Counted from the first letter of the stretch, positions 36,741-46,038 are shown. The stretch is 64,000 nucleotides of DNA from Porphyromonas pogonae (GCF_036320655.1 NZ_CP143258.1:2108001-2172000); one strand, 5' to 3'. Made by a program: numbers and translations. The notes: a model not told the origin generated them from the letters alone.

Positions 36741-38612
36741 TCAACTACGTCTTCCTGACTTTTTCTTGTTTTGGAATTTATCGAAGTAGTTGTTATCTCC
36801 TTTATCTCCACGTCTTCCACTACTGCGTCTTTCTCCTCCACGTTGTGAAGATCTGCTACCTTCTCCTTTATAATCAGAGCGTCTGCTCCTCCCACTATCA
36901 GAGAAATTCCTATCGCCATATGATCTTTTCTTCTTATGGCCCTCAGCAGGCTTGGTGTCTGCAAACTCTACGCTGATACGTCTTCCATCTACCTCAAACT
37001 TGTTTAAGCTATCTACTACCTCTCCGGCATCATGCTCATCTACTTCAAAGAAAGAAAAACGCTGCATCAGATCTATCTTACCTATCTTCACTCTACCAGG
37101 CACACACTTATTGATTAGTTCAATAAGTTTGTTGGGGTACATGTGATCAAGCTTACCGAAATTGATGAAAAGGCGTTTCATACCCTCTTCCACTTCACCG
37201 CCTTTACGACGACGATCAGACCTTGCATCGGCAGATGCAGTCCTTCCTTTTTCGTCAGCTTCCTCGATCTCTTCTGCTGTCTCATAGTAATCAAGAAGAC
37301 GCTGAAACTCCAGTCCCATCATACGGCGGATAAGATCCTCCTTGTCTATCCACTCTAGCTTCCTAATGATGGTAGGTAAGAAAGTATCAAGCTTAGAATC
37401 ATCAGAGATTTCAGTTCTTTCTATCTTATCTGCAAGGTTAAAAAGTTGCTTTTCGCATATAGCTTGTCCCGTGGGGATGTAAGCTCTTTCGATTTTACTC
37501 TTGATGATTTTTTCAATATCACGAAGACGCCCTCTCTCTCGGCTATGGCAGATAGCGATAGAGAGTCCTGTTTTGCCGGCACGAGCAGTACGTCCGCTAC
37601 GGTGAGTATAGCTCTCTACATCATCAGGCAATCCGTAATGTATTACATGTGTAAGATCATTTACGTCCAAACCTCTGGCTGCAACATCTGTGGCCACTAA
37701 GATCTGCAGATTACGTATTCTGAACTTCTGCATTACATAGTCACGTTGGGCTTGGCTCAACTCACCATGAAGGGCATCGGCATTATATCCGTCTTGTATC
37801 AGATGATCGGCAATCTCTTGTGTTTCCTTACGTGTGCGACAAAACACAATACCGTATATATTGGGGAAAAAATCGGCAATTCTTTTCAGTGCAAGGTATT
37901 TGTGCCTTGCAGATACCATGTAATAGGTGTGCTTGATATTGGCATTACCTTCGTTTTTATTTCCCACCACGATTTCCTTGGGGCTATGCATATACGAAGC
38001 GGCAATGCGACTGATTTCTTTGGGCATGGTAGCAGAGAACAAAAGCAAATGCCTTTCATCCGGCACAGCAGCCAAGATATCTTTCAAGCTATCCATAAAT
38101 CCCATATTGAGCATTTCGTCAGCCTCGTCCAGCACTACGGTGTTGATCTCCGAGAGAGAGACGGCACCTCTATTCATCAAATCCAATAAACGGCCGGGAG
38201 TAGCTACTACAACTTCTACACCTCTCTTGAGTGTCCTTATTTGCGTCTCTATAGATGACCCTCCATACACAGGTAATATTCTCACATGAGGGAGGTTTTT
38301 ACTGAACGAAGTGAGATCATCTGCAATTTGCAAGCAAAGCTCACGTGTAGGACAAAGAACCAAAGCCTTGGGGTAACTGAATCCTTGCTTCTGATTATTT
38401 TGTTGATCTATTACGGCGATATTTTGAAGCAATGGCAATCCAAAAGCAGCTGTTTTGCCTGTACCTGTTTGTGCTAAAGCAATAAGATCGATAGGGTCTC
38501 CTAACAAAAAAGGGATTACTGCCTCTTGTACGGGCATAGGAGATTCGAAGCCAAGCTCAGAAATAGCTTGACAAATGGGACTGATAAGTCCTAATTCTTC
38601 AAATGTTTTCAA
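36741..38612 (-). CDS. deaD: DEAD-box ATP-dependent RNA helicase with DbpA-type RNA-binding domain
   Basis: 623 residues. Helicase core: Q-motif ...FESPMPVQEAVIP, AQTGTGKTAAFG, PTRELCLQI, VATPGRLLDL, VLDEADEML, LFSATMP, VATDVAARGLDV and HRSGRTARAG. A DbpA-like domain (around 490-565) and a basic Arg/Gly/Ser-rich tail follow, as in CsdA/DeaD-like cold-shock or ribosome-assembly helicases. The start is TTG at 38612: a TAG lies three codons upstream and no ATG fits the conserved MKTFEELGL N-terminus. The exact orthologue name is less sure than the family. Confidence 0.92.
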   Translation of the reverse strand: MKTFEELGLISPICQAISELGFESPMPVQEAVIPFLLGDPIDLIALAQTGTGKTAAFGLPLLQNIAVIDQQNNQKQGFSYPKALVLCPTRELCLQIADDLTSFSKNLPHVRILPVYGGSSIETQIRTLKRGVEVVVATPGRLLDLMNRGAVSLSEINTVVLDEADEMLNMGFMDSLKDILAAVPDERHLLLFSATMPKEISRIAASYMHSPKEIVVGNKNEGNANIKHTYYMVSARHKYLALKRIADFFPNIYGIVFCRTRKETQEIADHLIQDGYNADALHGELSQAQRDYVMQKFRIRNLQILVATDVAARGLDVNDLTHVIHYGLPDDVESYTHRSGRTARAGKTGLSIAICHSRERGRLRDIEKIIKSKIERAYIPTGQAICEKQLFNLADKIERTEISDDSKLDTFLPTIIRKLEWIDKEDLIRRMMGLEFQRLLDYYETAEEIEEADEKGRTASADARSDRRRKGGEVEEGMKRLFINFGKLDHMYPNKLIELINKCVPGRVKIGKIDLMQRFSFFEVDEHDAGEVVDSLNKFEVDGRRISVEFADTKPAEGHKKKRSYGDRNFSDSGRSRRSDYKGEGSRSSQRGGERRSSGRRGDKGDNNYFDKFQNKKKSGRRS

Positions 38613-38842
38613 ATGTTTCTAAAAAAATTAATATTGCAACAGAAAGCATCACTGCTCTCGAAGCAAAAATGAATAATGAGCTAACGGCTTCACACCGCTA
38701 TGAATGAGAGATTACGACATAGGAAAAAGGTTGCCGACACATCCCTCAGCTCCTTCTTCATTCGTTTTAAACATATCAATGAACAATTGTAAATTACTCC
38801 CCCTTCGCAAATATTACCCGGAAGTATATTCAGCAACTGCTC

Positions 38843-39490
38843 TTACGTTGACTCCTGATCAGACGCACTCTTAGTACGGCTACAATAGCCGAGATAACCT
38901 CCATGATGCCTCAATGAATAGTCTTTATAAGTAAAACCTATCTTTTGCATCGTGAGTACAACCAATAAATCTCCTATCACAGTCATCACAGTAGTACTGG
39001 TAGTAGGAGTAAGCCCTAAGGGACAAACCTCTCGGGGATCACCCGTAGCCAAGCATACATCGACTTGCTGTGCTAACTCGCATCCGGATTTTCCGGTGAT
39101 AAGGATTGCAGGTAAATCAGGAACTAAGAATTTTGCAAGATCCAGCAACTCCAAAACTTCCCGAGTTTTACCGGAATTACTTATAATAAGCAACACATCT
39201 TCCGGACGGATAATACCCAGATCACCGTGTTGCGCCTCACTGGGATGAAGAAAATAAGCCGGAGTACCGGTAGAGCTAAATGTAGTAGCAATATTCAGAG
39301 CTATCTGTCCGGCTTTACCCATTCCACTAGTAATGAGACGTCCTCCCTGACGATGAACACGATCAATAATCAATGATATAGCGGATTCATAATCGTTGTC
39401 TTTAGGGATCGATTTTATAGCTTCCGACTCAGCCTGAATGATTTCTTCTATAGTATAGTTATGTAAATTGCTTGTTTGCATGTCTTGCAT
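38843..39490 (-). CDS. KdsD/GutQ-like SIS-domain sugar-phosphate isomerase without CBS domains
   Basis: 215 residues from ATG 39490 (MQDMQTSN); a longer frame starts with TTG. SIS domain motifs: LITSGMGKAGQIALNIATT, FSSTGTPAYFLHPSEAQHGDLG and LIISNSGKTREVLEL, as in arabinose-5-phosphate isomerases, which make the first intermediate of KDO for LPS. E. coli KdsD (328 aa) has two C-terminal CBS domains that are absent here; CBS-less forms occur in Bacteroidota. Where KdsD has GVGKSG this reads GMGKAG, so substrate is not certain. Promoter TACTTTTG lies 10 bases upstream. Confidence 0.8.
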   Translation of the reverse strand: MQDMQTSNLHNYTIEEIIQAESEAIKSIPKDNDYESAISLIIDRVHRQGGRLITSGMGKAGQIALNIATTFSSTGTPAYFLHPSEAQHGDLGIIRPEDVLLIISNSGKTREVLELLDLAKFLVPDLPAILITGKSGCELAQQVDVCLATGDPREVCPLGLTPTTSTTVMTVIGDLLVVLTMQKIGFTYKDYSLRHHGGYLGYCSRTKSASDQEST

Positions 39491-39499
39491 ATTCTCTTG

Positions 39500-39520
39500 C
39501 AAAAGTATTTATTAATTTTG
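39500..39520. promoter_or_regulatory. Divergent -7 boxes between SIS and M16 genes
   Basis: Minus-strand TACTTTTG (39507-39500) faces the SIS gene and plus-strand TAATTTTG (39513-39520) faces the M16 gene. They lie 5 bases apart, so the two transcripts may compete. The predicted SIS start site leaves only a few bases of leader before ATG 39490; ATG 39481 would have a short leader. Confidence 0.5.
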
Positions 39521-39551
39521 TAACTTCAATTATAGATAGTGAATTATTTTA

Positions 39552-40790
39552 ATGGAATATATTACTGAAACAATCTCTTCAGGACTAAAAATCATATTTA
39601 TGCCCGAAGAAAGCCCTGTTACTTACATAGGATTTGGCATCAAAGTCGGCACCAGAAACGAAAATCTTCGTAAACATGGGCTTGCTCACTTCACTGAACA
39701 TATGCTTTTCAAGGGTACTCAAAAGAGAAAAAGCGAGCAGATTATCTTCAGACTGGAGGAAGTGGGAGCAGAAATCAATGCTTTCACAACCAAAGAAGAA
39801 ACATTCTTGTATTCAATACTACCTTCCCAACACTTCAACCGAGCTTTTGTTCTTATGGCTGACCTTATCAACAATAGCCGCTTCCCTCAAGAAGAAACTG
39901 ATAAGGAAAAAGTAGTGATCATAGATGAAATTAATTCCTACAAAGACTCGCCTGCCGAACTTATATTTGACGATTTTGAAAATCTTCTTTTCAGAGGTCA
40001 TGCTCTGGGACATAATATTCTAGGAACAGAAGCATCCGTAAAACGTTTTACACCTGAGATGGGACGTCAGTTTGTAAAAGAATTCTATACCCCGGACAAT
40101 ATCACTCTCTTTATTCAGGGCAAAGCCGAAATGTCCAGGATATGTGAGCTAGCCGAGTACCTCTTTCCTGCACAGCCCGTAATCTTAAAACAAAGCGACA
40201 AGGGTCTAAAGACTTTTTGCGAAAGAAGTAAAATAGACATACCTCTCTTGGTACACAAACGCAAAGGGACATATCAGCATCATATCATCATGGGAGCATA
40301 TGCTTATTCTATGTACAATAACAAAAGGGTTACCCTCAGTTTGATCAATAACATTATCGGGGGGCCGGGAATGAATTCTCTCCTGAATATGAGCCTGCGT
40401 GAAACTCACGGCCTTGCCTACAATGTAGAGAGTAACTACACCGCATATACAGACATCGGTATGTTTACAATTTACTTCGGATGTTCAAAAGAAAATGCAG
40501 AGAAATGTATTGAGTTAGTGATTGAGGTGCTAAACTCTTTCATGAATACTCCCCTATCGTCAGACAAACTCATCAAAGCCAAAAGGCAACTCAAAGGACA
40601 ACTCGCCATAGCTGCTGATAATAAAGAGAGTTCTTTCCTTTCCATGGGGAAAAGTATGATGCACTATGGCAAGTTTGATTCTTTGGAACAAATATATAAG
40701 AAAATCGATAACATCACAGCGCAAGATATTTCAGATGTTGCAGCAGAAGTATTGGATCCATACAAAATGAACAGGTTGGTATATTATTAA
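39552..40790 (+). CDS. M16 family zinc metallopeptidase (insulinase-like)
   Basis: 412 residues, the single-chain processing-peptidase type. The inverted zinc motif HFTEH (His46, Glu49, His50) in HGLAHFTEHMLFKGT and the distal Glu in VVIIDEINSY are present. The C-terminal half has the inactive M16_C domain (GGPGMNSLLNMSLRETHGLAYNVE, with the substrate-binding R and Y). No signal peptide is visible, so it may be cytoplasmic, unusual against secreted relatives. Substrate unknown. All catalytic residues are present. Confidence 0.9.
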   Translation: MEYITETISSGLKIIFMPEESPVTYIGFGIKVGTRNENLRKHGLAHFTEHMLFKGTQKRKSEQIIFRLEEVGAEINAFTTKEETFLYSILPSQHFNRAFVLMADLINNSRFPQEETDKEKVVIIDEINSYKDSPAELIFDDFENLLFRGHALGHNILGTEASVKRFTPEMGRQFVKEFYTPDNITLFIQGKAEMSRICELAEYLFPAQPVILKQSDKGLKTFCERSKIDIPLLVHKRKGTYQHHIIMGAYAYSMYNNKRVTLSLINNIIGGPGMNSLLNMSLRETHGLAYNVESNYTAYTDIGMFTIYFGCSKENAEKCIELVIEVLNSFMNTPLSSDKLIKAKRQLKGQLAIAADNKESSFLSMGKSMMHYGKFDSLEQIYKKIDNITAQDISDVAAEVLDPYKMNRLVYY

Positions 40791-40905
40791 CTTTTTAAGT
40801 AAAATTTATCTCTCTCACATGCAGTATATAGGGCAAACAACCTTTTATTGTATAAAATTGTTATAATTTCAGTATACATTATACTTTATAAATAAATCAT
40901 ATCAT

Positions 40906-41844
40906 ATGAAAAGGTTAATTGCTCAGTTTATTTTAATGACAGCTATTGTAGCTGCATATACAACAAGTGCTACAGCACAAAACAAAACCAAACCTATAGA
41001 TCAGAGCGCAAAAAAAGACTTGAGTTTATACCCTAAGCCTAAGGCCGGAGAAACTCAATACATGACTATACTACCCACGGTAAAGAATCCTGAGGACTAT
41101 TTGGTAGAAATATTACCGGCCAGGTATGACAGTGTAGATACATGTAACAAATTTTTACTTTTTGGCAAAATGATTCAGGCTTCTGTCAAAGGATATGATT
41201 ATTATACTTATAAAGGAGATGGTGTGATTACAGGGACTCTGATGCTCTGTCCGGAAAACAAATTAGTCAGAAAGTGTATTACGGGAGAAGGAATCATGAC
41301 ACCATATACAGCAAAAACTCCCATCGTTGCATACGGAAACAAAAAAGTAAACATTCAATATATGATATGGAAGGGCAGTAAAAAGATAATGGCAGACAAT
41401 GAGAAATCCAAACCATTATCCCCTTCTATCAAAGAAATGATAGAATATACTCCTAAAGAGATTAAAGGTTATGAAAAGTTCATCATATATATTCCAAACG
41501 ATAAACAAAGTCAAGATTTATCGGGAAAAAAGGTTCAGATCATTCCGTCTAAATCTGCGCAAGTAGATTATTGTAATATACACTCCCTTTTAGGCGAACT
41601 CAAAGAAAAAACCGTAGAGGGTTACAGCTACCCTTATTACATATTCGAGTCGGATGGTGGTATAGTTTCGACTAGAATGGGGTGTAAAGACAATAAAACA
41701 AAAGAGGAATTAGTTACTAATAAAGGAGAGATTATTGATATTCCCATTGACAGTCCTATAGTAGTATTTGTACCACAAGAGATAAAGGTTCAATATAGAA
41801 TATGGCAAGCCGGTAAACTCCATTCCATGCAAAAAGTAAAATAG
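40906..41844 (+). CDS. Tandem double-ecotin serine protease inhibitor
   Basis: 312 residues: a signal peptide ending SATAQ, then two ecotin-like domains (about 38-162 and 176-308). E. coli ecotin is a single 142-residue domain that inhibits trypsin-fold proteases through a reactive loop held by a disulfide. Both copies keep the Cys pair (80/115 and 223/260), the GYDYYTY and GYSYPYYIF strands, and the tail IQYMIWKG / VQYRIWQAG. The loops read GTLMLC and STRMGC, so the P1-equivalent residues (third before the Cys) are Leu112 and Arg257. Ecotin works as a dimer; a covalent tandem could form a built-in pair. Periplasmic by its signal. Family certain, tandem unusual. Confidence 0.88.
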   Translation: MKRLIAQFILMTAIVAAYTTSATAQNKTKPIDQSAKKDLSLYPKPKAGETQYMTILPTVKNPEDYLVEILPARYDSVDTCNKFLLFGKMIQASVKGYDYYTYKGDGVITGTLMLCPENKLVRKCITGEGIMTPYTAKTPIVAYGNKKVNIQYMIWKGSKKIMADNEKSKPLSPSIKEMIEYTPKEIKGYEKFIIYIPNDKQSQDLSGKKVQIIPSKSAQVDYCNIHSLLGELKEKTVEGYSYPYYIFESDGGIVSTRMGCKDNKTKEELVTNKGEIIDIPIDSPIVVFVPQEIKVQYRIWQAGKLHSMQKVK

Positions 41845-41884
41845 AAATATTGTTTTCAAGTTTTTATTATTGATTAGGTTGTGG

Positions 41885-41917
41885 ATAGGTCAGCATTTCA
41901 TCGGGATGCTGACCTAT
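41885..41917 (+). terminator. Terminator after the ecotin gene
   Basis: ATAGGTCAGCAT (41885-41896) pairs with ATGCTGACCTAT (41906-41917), followed by TTATTTTATAT. Perfect 12-bp stem. Confidence 0.88.
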
Positions 41918-41942
41918 TTATTTTATATCTCTCCCCCAAAAA

Positions 41943-42129
41943 GAGACTGTTGCATAGCAGGCAAATTACTGCGTTGCTTGCGAGATTCGCACTTGGTCAT
42001 TTACCGGAAGTAAACTCCCTGTGCGCTCACTCTTAGCGCCTTGTACTTTATCCTCTCTGCCCGGTCAAAGTATCTTTTGTCGGTTTTGCCTCCAAAATCC
42101 ACGAGACTGTTGACTTTTGCAACAGTCTC
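41943..42129. mobile_element. 187-bp MITE, copy 2
   Basis: Same element as at 11223 in reverse orientation: starts GAGACTGTTGCATAGC, ends TTTTGCAACAGTCTC, exactly 187 bases, flanked by AAAAA on both sides (41938-41942 and 42130-42134; low complexity but consistent with a 5-bp duplication). It differs from copy 1 by scattered substitutions only. No transposase. Confidence 0.88.
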
Positions 42130-42455
42130 AAAAAAGGAAATCAGTACATAAGACGCCTTCAGGTTGCATAATTTGGAGTTCATAACCCGTATGCTATTAT
42201 AACACATATCTTGTATATCACCGAGGTGTATGTGATTTATTCGGAGTACTCTTTATCCGGAAACTTCAGCAAAATTATCATTAAATCGAGCTATCTCCCC
42301 TAGACTTGATGACACTAAAGTATCATGGGATATGATGGATATTATTACCCTACTTTTAGTATAAGTTAATAAAAAAACACCATGAGCTCTTGACAAACGG
42401 GGGTAAGATGTTGTATCTTTGTCGGTATACAAATTAATTTATACATATATACTTT

Positions 42456-42587
42456 ATGACAACAATAATAACTATAACAACACCCTCTTTCAAAACATTA
42501 CCGACAAAAAATTATTTTTCCGACATACGCTACATGGACATGCACAGCTATGGATGTTACATTTTGTCACAAAGAGAGGATAAGTGA
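42456..42587 (+). CDS. Small ORF in transcription unit copy 2 (43 aa, hypothetical)
   Basis: ATG-to-TGA frame, 43 codons, beginning MTTIITITTPSF and ending MHSYGCYILSQREDK, about 30 bases after the predicted transcript start. The central TTACATTTTGTCA block is read as YILS here but in another register in copy 1, so protein-level conservation is weak. No family recognised. Confidence 0.25.
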   Translation: MTTIITITTPSFKTLPTKNYFSDIRYMDMHSYGCYILSQREDK

Positions 42588-42631
42588 TAAATATCAAATT
42601 GACATTTTGTAAAAATACACACTAAGATATT

Positions 42632-42678
42632 AATAAAGCCGTAAAGGAGATTTTCGCTCTCCTTTACGGCTTTATTAA
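42632..42678 (+). terminator. Hairpin terminator of small unit copy 2
   Basis: AATAAAGCCGTAAAGGAG pairs with CTCCTTTACGGCTTTATT over a short loop: an 18-bp stem. The core AGCCGTAAAG is shared with the terminator at 3300. T-run after the stem is short. Confidence 0.85.
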
Positions 42679-42705
42679 TTTGTGAGTGAAAGTCCTTTTT
42701 TTCTT

Positions 42706-42837
42706 AACTAAGCTGAAATATTTTTCTAACTAGGTTCCTCTTTTTTCTTAACTAAGCGTTTGCTTTTTTGTAGTTAGAAAAATAACAAAGCCTAACTAAG
42801 AAAATGATTCCACCTAGTTAAAGAAAAATCAGCAGTT
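42706..42837. repeat. 22-bp phased array B (six units)
   Basis: Cores AACTA (42706, 42728, 42750, 42794) or AGTTA (42772, 42816) recur exactly every 22 bases, separated by T- or A-rich filler. The extended core is CTAACTAAG or its inverse. Six units, as in array A, and starting about 28 bases after the terminator of small unit copy 2. Confidence 0.88.
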
Positions 42838-43111
42838 TTTGGGGTGTCATATTGATATCATAATCCTTAAATCACCCATCACGGAGCATTATCAAAAAGA
42901 TTGGATTTAGGCAAATTTACAAGCCTTTTGATTCACAAACAACCCCAAGCAAAACCATTTGTCAATAACAAAGCTGCGACTCCGTTCCATTATAAACAAT
43001 AAAATTGTTACTATTAATCACATGTATTAAGGGTGTATTTCGTTATCCCAAGATGAGTTTACGTTTTTTTCACAACGGCGTTATGAACTTAGAAATCATG
43101 ACTCTGATTGG

Positions 43112-44092
43112 TCAGAAGCGACTGTCAGCCCTATTTATGATGATATGATTATTACGCCTTTTAGGTAGGTTAGGTATTACTATTGCAGTGAGTATTATTA
43201 TCACACCGATCCACTGAACCACTGTTACCTGCTCATGTAGCACAAATTTTGACGACAATACAGCTACAGGAAGTTCTGCAGCACCGAGTATAGCTCCCAA
43301 TGATACCCCTGTAAGAGGTATTCCTTTGGAAAAAAGAAACGGTGGTATTACTGTGCCGAATATTGCGAGAGCCAGCCCCCATTTGATTAAGCCCTTAAAG
43401 AGAAGTCCATTAAAAAGAAAAGCCGGAGGAAATATGATGAATGTAATAGCACACGCACCTGTGATCATTAAAGCACTTTTATGAATTACATCAAGGTCAT
43501 TGCCCACTCTACCACTTGTTATGATAAATATTGAATAAGAGAATGCTGCCAACAGACCATATATGACACCGGCGCCATTGAGACTTACTTTATCATTCAT
43601 TATTCCGGCTGCAAGCACTGTCCCTATCAGAACAATCACAGCAGAAAATAATTGTGCTCTTGAAGGTCTTTTTCTGAATGCAACTGTTTCTATAAGCATA
43701 CTGATCCAAACATTCTGCATCAGTAAGATAATAGCTATAGATGCAGGTATGAGTTTTACACATTGGTAATAGAATATTCCTACCAAACCGGTAAAAATAC
43801 CTGCAAACATAACTTTCCAGGAAGATGTCTTATTTTTGGATGTTGTTTGGTGAGTGCTATTATGTATTTTTTGTTGTGATTTATTTTTTTTCAGCTGTTT
43901 TGTAACCCAATATACTAACCATAGAATGAGCATACCCAGCATAGTTTGGCTACCCGTTACTTCTCCCAAAGTATAGCCATAATCATATGCTGTTTTTACA
44001 ATTGTAGATAAAATACCAAAGCTACAAGCTCCTATAAAAACCAATAAACTGCCTTTCAGTCTCTCGTTCATTTTTTGTGTGGATTTTTTCAT
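43112..44092 (-). CDS. EamA/DMT-family transporter
   Basis: 326 residues from ATG 44092 (MKKSTQKMNERLKGS); the frame's upstream extension would start with TTG. Ten hydrophobic segments in two EamA repeats are visible (such as LLVFIGACSFGILSTIV and GVIYGLLAAFSYSIFI), with a basic loop between helices 2 and 3 (KQLKKNKSQQKIH). DMT members export or exchange metabolites; the substrate is not predictable. A second member lies at 50953 and is not closely alike. Confidence 0.85.
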   Translation of the reverse strand: MKKSTQKMNERLKGSLLVFIGACSFGILSTIVKTAYDYGYTLGEVTGSQTMLGMLILWLVYWVTKQLKKNKSQQKIHNSTHQTTSKNKTSSWKVMFAGIFTGLVGIFYYQCVKLIPASIAIILLMQNVWISMLIETVAFRKRPSRAQLFSAVIVLIGTVLAAGIMNDKVSLNGAGVIYGLLAAFSYSIFIITSGRVGNDLDVIHKSALMITGACAITFIIFPPAFLFNGLLFKGLIKWGLALAIFGTVIPPFLFSKGIPLTGVSLGAILGAAELPVAVLSSKFVLHEQVTVVQWIGVIIILTAIVIPNLPKRRNNHIIINRADSRF

Positions 44093-44392
44093 AAACGAAC
44101 CCAAAGTTACGGCTTATTTTATTAAGATCATAGGTCAGTACCCAATTATCACTTTAATCAAACAAACGGATATTACAACGAATGGTACTAGACTCTTTAC
44201 CAAAGTCTAAATTTTGAAACTAAAAACAGAATAACCGGATCAATTTGTACACACAATATTAAGAGAAGACATCGTTTTGTTTTACACAATCTATTAAAGC
44301 CAGATGAATAAAATAAAAAAAATAAAATCGGATTTAGTTGGAAATCAAAATATACTTATTATATTTGTGGTGTACTAATCAAGTAGAACACA
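44093..44392. promoter_or_regulatory. Divergent intergenic region with promoter for the ABC operon
   Basis: TTG at 44338-44340 and TATATTTG at 44360-44367 with 19-base spacing make an excellent Bacteroidota promoter, 25 bases before ATG 44393. The GntR protein made by the third gene of this operon is the likely regulator. Its binding site was not identified. The rest is AT-rich and featureless. Confidence 0.75.
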
Positions 44393-45241
44393 ATGATAAA
44401 TGTAAATAAATTAAGTTTCGCTTATGGGAGAAAGAGCAATCTCTTTGATAACATGTCTTTCTCATTGCCTGTAGGCAGCATCACAGGTCTTCTGGGACGT
44501 AACGGTGAAGGGAAGACCACCCTGCTCAAATTGATCTCAGCACAATTGCTGGCGTCGAGATCTCAGATTAATGTTTGCGGGTACGATCCCTATAATAGAG
44601 ATATAGATTTTTTATCGCAAGTCTACTATTTACCGGAAGAGGTAAAATGTCCTAATATCACTATTCGGAAGTATTTCAATATCATTACACCTTTTTACCC
44701 TTCATATTGCCCGGAAGTGGCAGAAGACTTAATCCAAAATTTCAAACTGGATTGGAATATGAAGTTAGGAAGAGTGTCTCAAGGTCAAAAGAAGAAAGCT
44801 GTAATAGCATTGGCTCTTTCGCTGAGAGTTCCTGTATTACTGATGGACGAGCCTACCAACGGACTTGACATCCCATCCAAGAGTGCTTTTCGTAAGCTCA
44901 TGGCTCGCTACATTACAGATGAGCAGATTGTAATCATCAGTACTCATCAAGTGAGGGATCTGGAACAACTCATCGATCGTATCCTGATGATGGATGAAAA
45001 TAGCATCATCTGTAACGAAAGTATAGGCAGGCTGAGTAATCTCTTCTCATTCAAACAAACTCATGCAGGTGAAGCTATGCAACCACTATATACCGAATCC
45101 TCTATTTTGGGGAATGTAGGGGTCTATGAGAACAAAGTTGAGGATGAGACTCCATTTTCCATGGAATTGTTTTTCAACGGTATGATAGCCAACCGCGAAA
45201 AATTCTTGAGAATAATAAACAATTACGAAATTCAAAAATAA
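44393..45241 (+). CDS. ABC transporter ATP-binding protein
   Basis: 282 residues. Walker A GLLGRNGEGKTTLL (Lys41), Q-loop region, signature VSQGQKKK and Walker B VLLMDEPTNGLD, H-loop IISTHQ. It energises the membrane protein encoded 8 bases downstream. The YtrA-type GntR in the operon suggests an envelope-stress or antibiotic-responsive exporter of the ytr/bcr kind, though the substrate is unknown. Complete. Confidence 0.93.
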   Translation: MINVNKLSFAYGRKSNLFDNMSFSLPVGSITGLLGRNGEGKTTLLKLISAQLLASRSQINVCGYDPYNRDIDFLSQVYYLPEEVKCPNITIRKYFNIITPFYPSYCPEVAEDLIQNFKLDWNMKLGRVSQGQKKKAVIALALSLRVPVLLMDEPTNGLDIPSKSAFRKLMARYITDEQIVIISTHQVRDLEQLIDRILMMDENSIICNESIGRLSNLFSFKQTHAGEAMQPLYTESSILGNVGVYENKVEDETPFSMELFFNGMIANREKFLRIINNYEIQK

Positions 45242-45249
45242 TAGAGAGT

Positions 45250-46038
45250 ATGAATGCTAAGACAAATAGTTTGCAAAGAATAGGTTTGTTGCTAAAGATG
45301 GAGTGGGACATCAAAGGAGTTTGGTTGCTGATCTTTTATTCCATCATGGCTCTCTGTATGGCAGGTTTTCAGGAAGTAAAATATTACACTACATTACAGA
45401 ATTATACAGCACAAGATACTATGAAGTCCTTAATGCTCAATGCCAACGAAGGAAAATTTGGGTTCATAGCTTTTGTGTCTGTTTTCATATTCCTGATTAC
45501 AATCAACAGACGAGTCAATAAACCCGAATTGGTAGCGTACCCTGTTTTACCTGCCAATGTTTGGGAGAAGTACGTGGTTATGTTTATAGAAGCTATTATT
45601 TTCTATCTACTGGCATGCTTCTTTACTCAATTATCCATCACGATTACTTACTTACTCCACTATAATATTTTTACCACCTATCACTTTCCCGGGCGTGATT
45701 TTCTTTTTGGTTATATGAATGGAGGATATCCCTGCATTAATCCCCTGTATATCTTTAAAGTATCATATGAATCTTGGATTATGGGAGGTTTATTATTAAG
45801 CACATTGCTATTCAGTGCCATTTCCATGAGCAAACCCATTATTGCCATTGTCCTCAATGGTATTGTATTATTTATAATAGGCATACTTTCAATAAATATA
45901 CTACCCTATCTTCTCAAGGGTTTAGACATAAACCCCACCTCTTTGAATAATATATATGCAATCTCTAATGGAGTTATTGCCATTGTCTTCTTTATCTGGA
46001 GTTATCTAAAACTGAGAATGAAACAACTAAAACAATGA
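45250..46038 (+). CDS. ABC transporter membrane protein (ABC-2-like)
   Basis: 262 residues with about six hydrophobic segments (for example WLLIFYSIMALCMAGF, FIAFVSVFIFLITI and AIIFYLLACFFTQLSI). Poorly conserved, as usual for partners of YtrB-like ATPases. Its stop overlaps the start of the GntR gene (ATGA-type, 4 bases), indicating translational coupling. Assignment rests mainly on operon position and topology. Confidence 0.8.
   Translation: MNAKTNSLQRIGLLLKMEWDIKGVWLLIFYSIMALCMAGFQEVKYYTTLQNYTAQDTMKSLMLNANEGKFGFIAFVSVFIFLITINRRVNKPELVAYPVLPANVWEKYVVMFIEAIIFYLLACFFTQLSITITYLLHYNIFTTYHFPGRDFLFGYMNGGYPCINPLYIFKVSYESWIMGGLLLSTLLFSAISMSKPIIAIVLNGIVLFIIGILSINILPYLLKGLDINPTSLNNIYAISNGVIAIVFFIWSYLKLRMKQLKQ

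Larger units (their letters stand above)
42390..42679 (+). ncRNA. Putative small transcription unit, copy 2
   Basis: Promoter TTG (42390-42392) with TATCTTTG (42414-42421) at 21-base spacing; the surrounding CTCTTGACAAA, GGGGGTA and GATGTTGTAT blocks match copy 1. A conserved TTACATTTTGTCA follows near 42557-42569, and a strong terminator ends the unit. Total about 250 transcribed bases. It may be an sRNA or encode the 43-codon ORF at 42456. The two copies differ most in the middle, as expected if ends and promoter are the selected parts. Confidence 0.5.
42130..43111. other. Non-coding hub: small unit copy 2 and array B
   Basis: About 980 bases without a standard gene. Bases 42135-42386 hold nothing recognised. 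The small transcription unit follows (42390-42679), then the phased array (42706-42837). The remaining 270 bases show no gene or hairpin that I can support. Confidence 0.5.
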
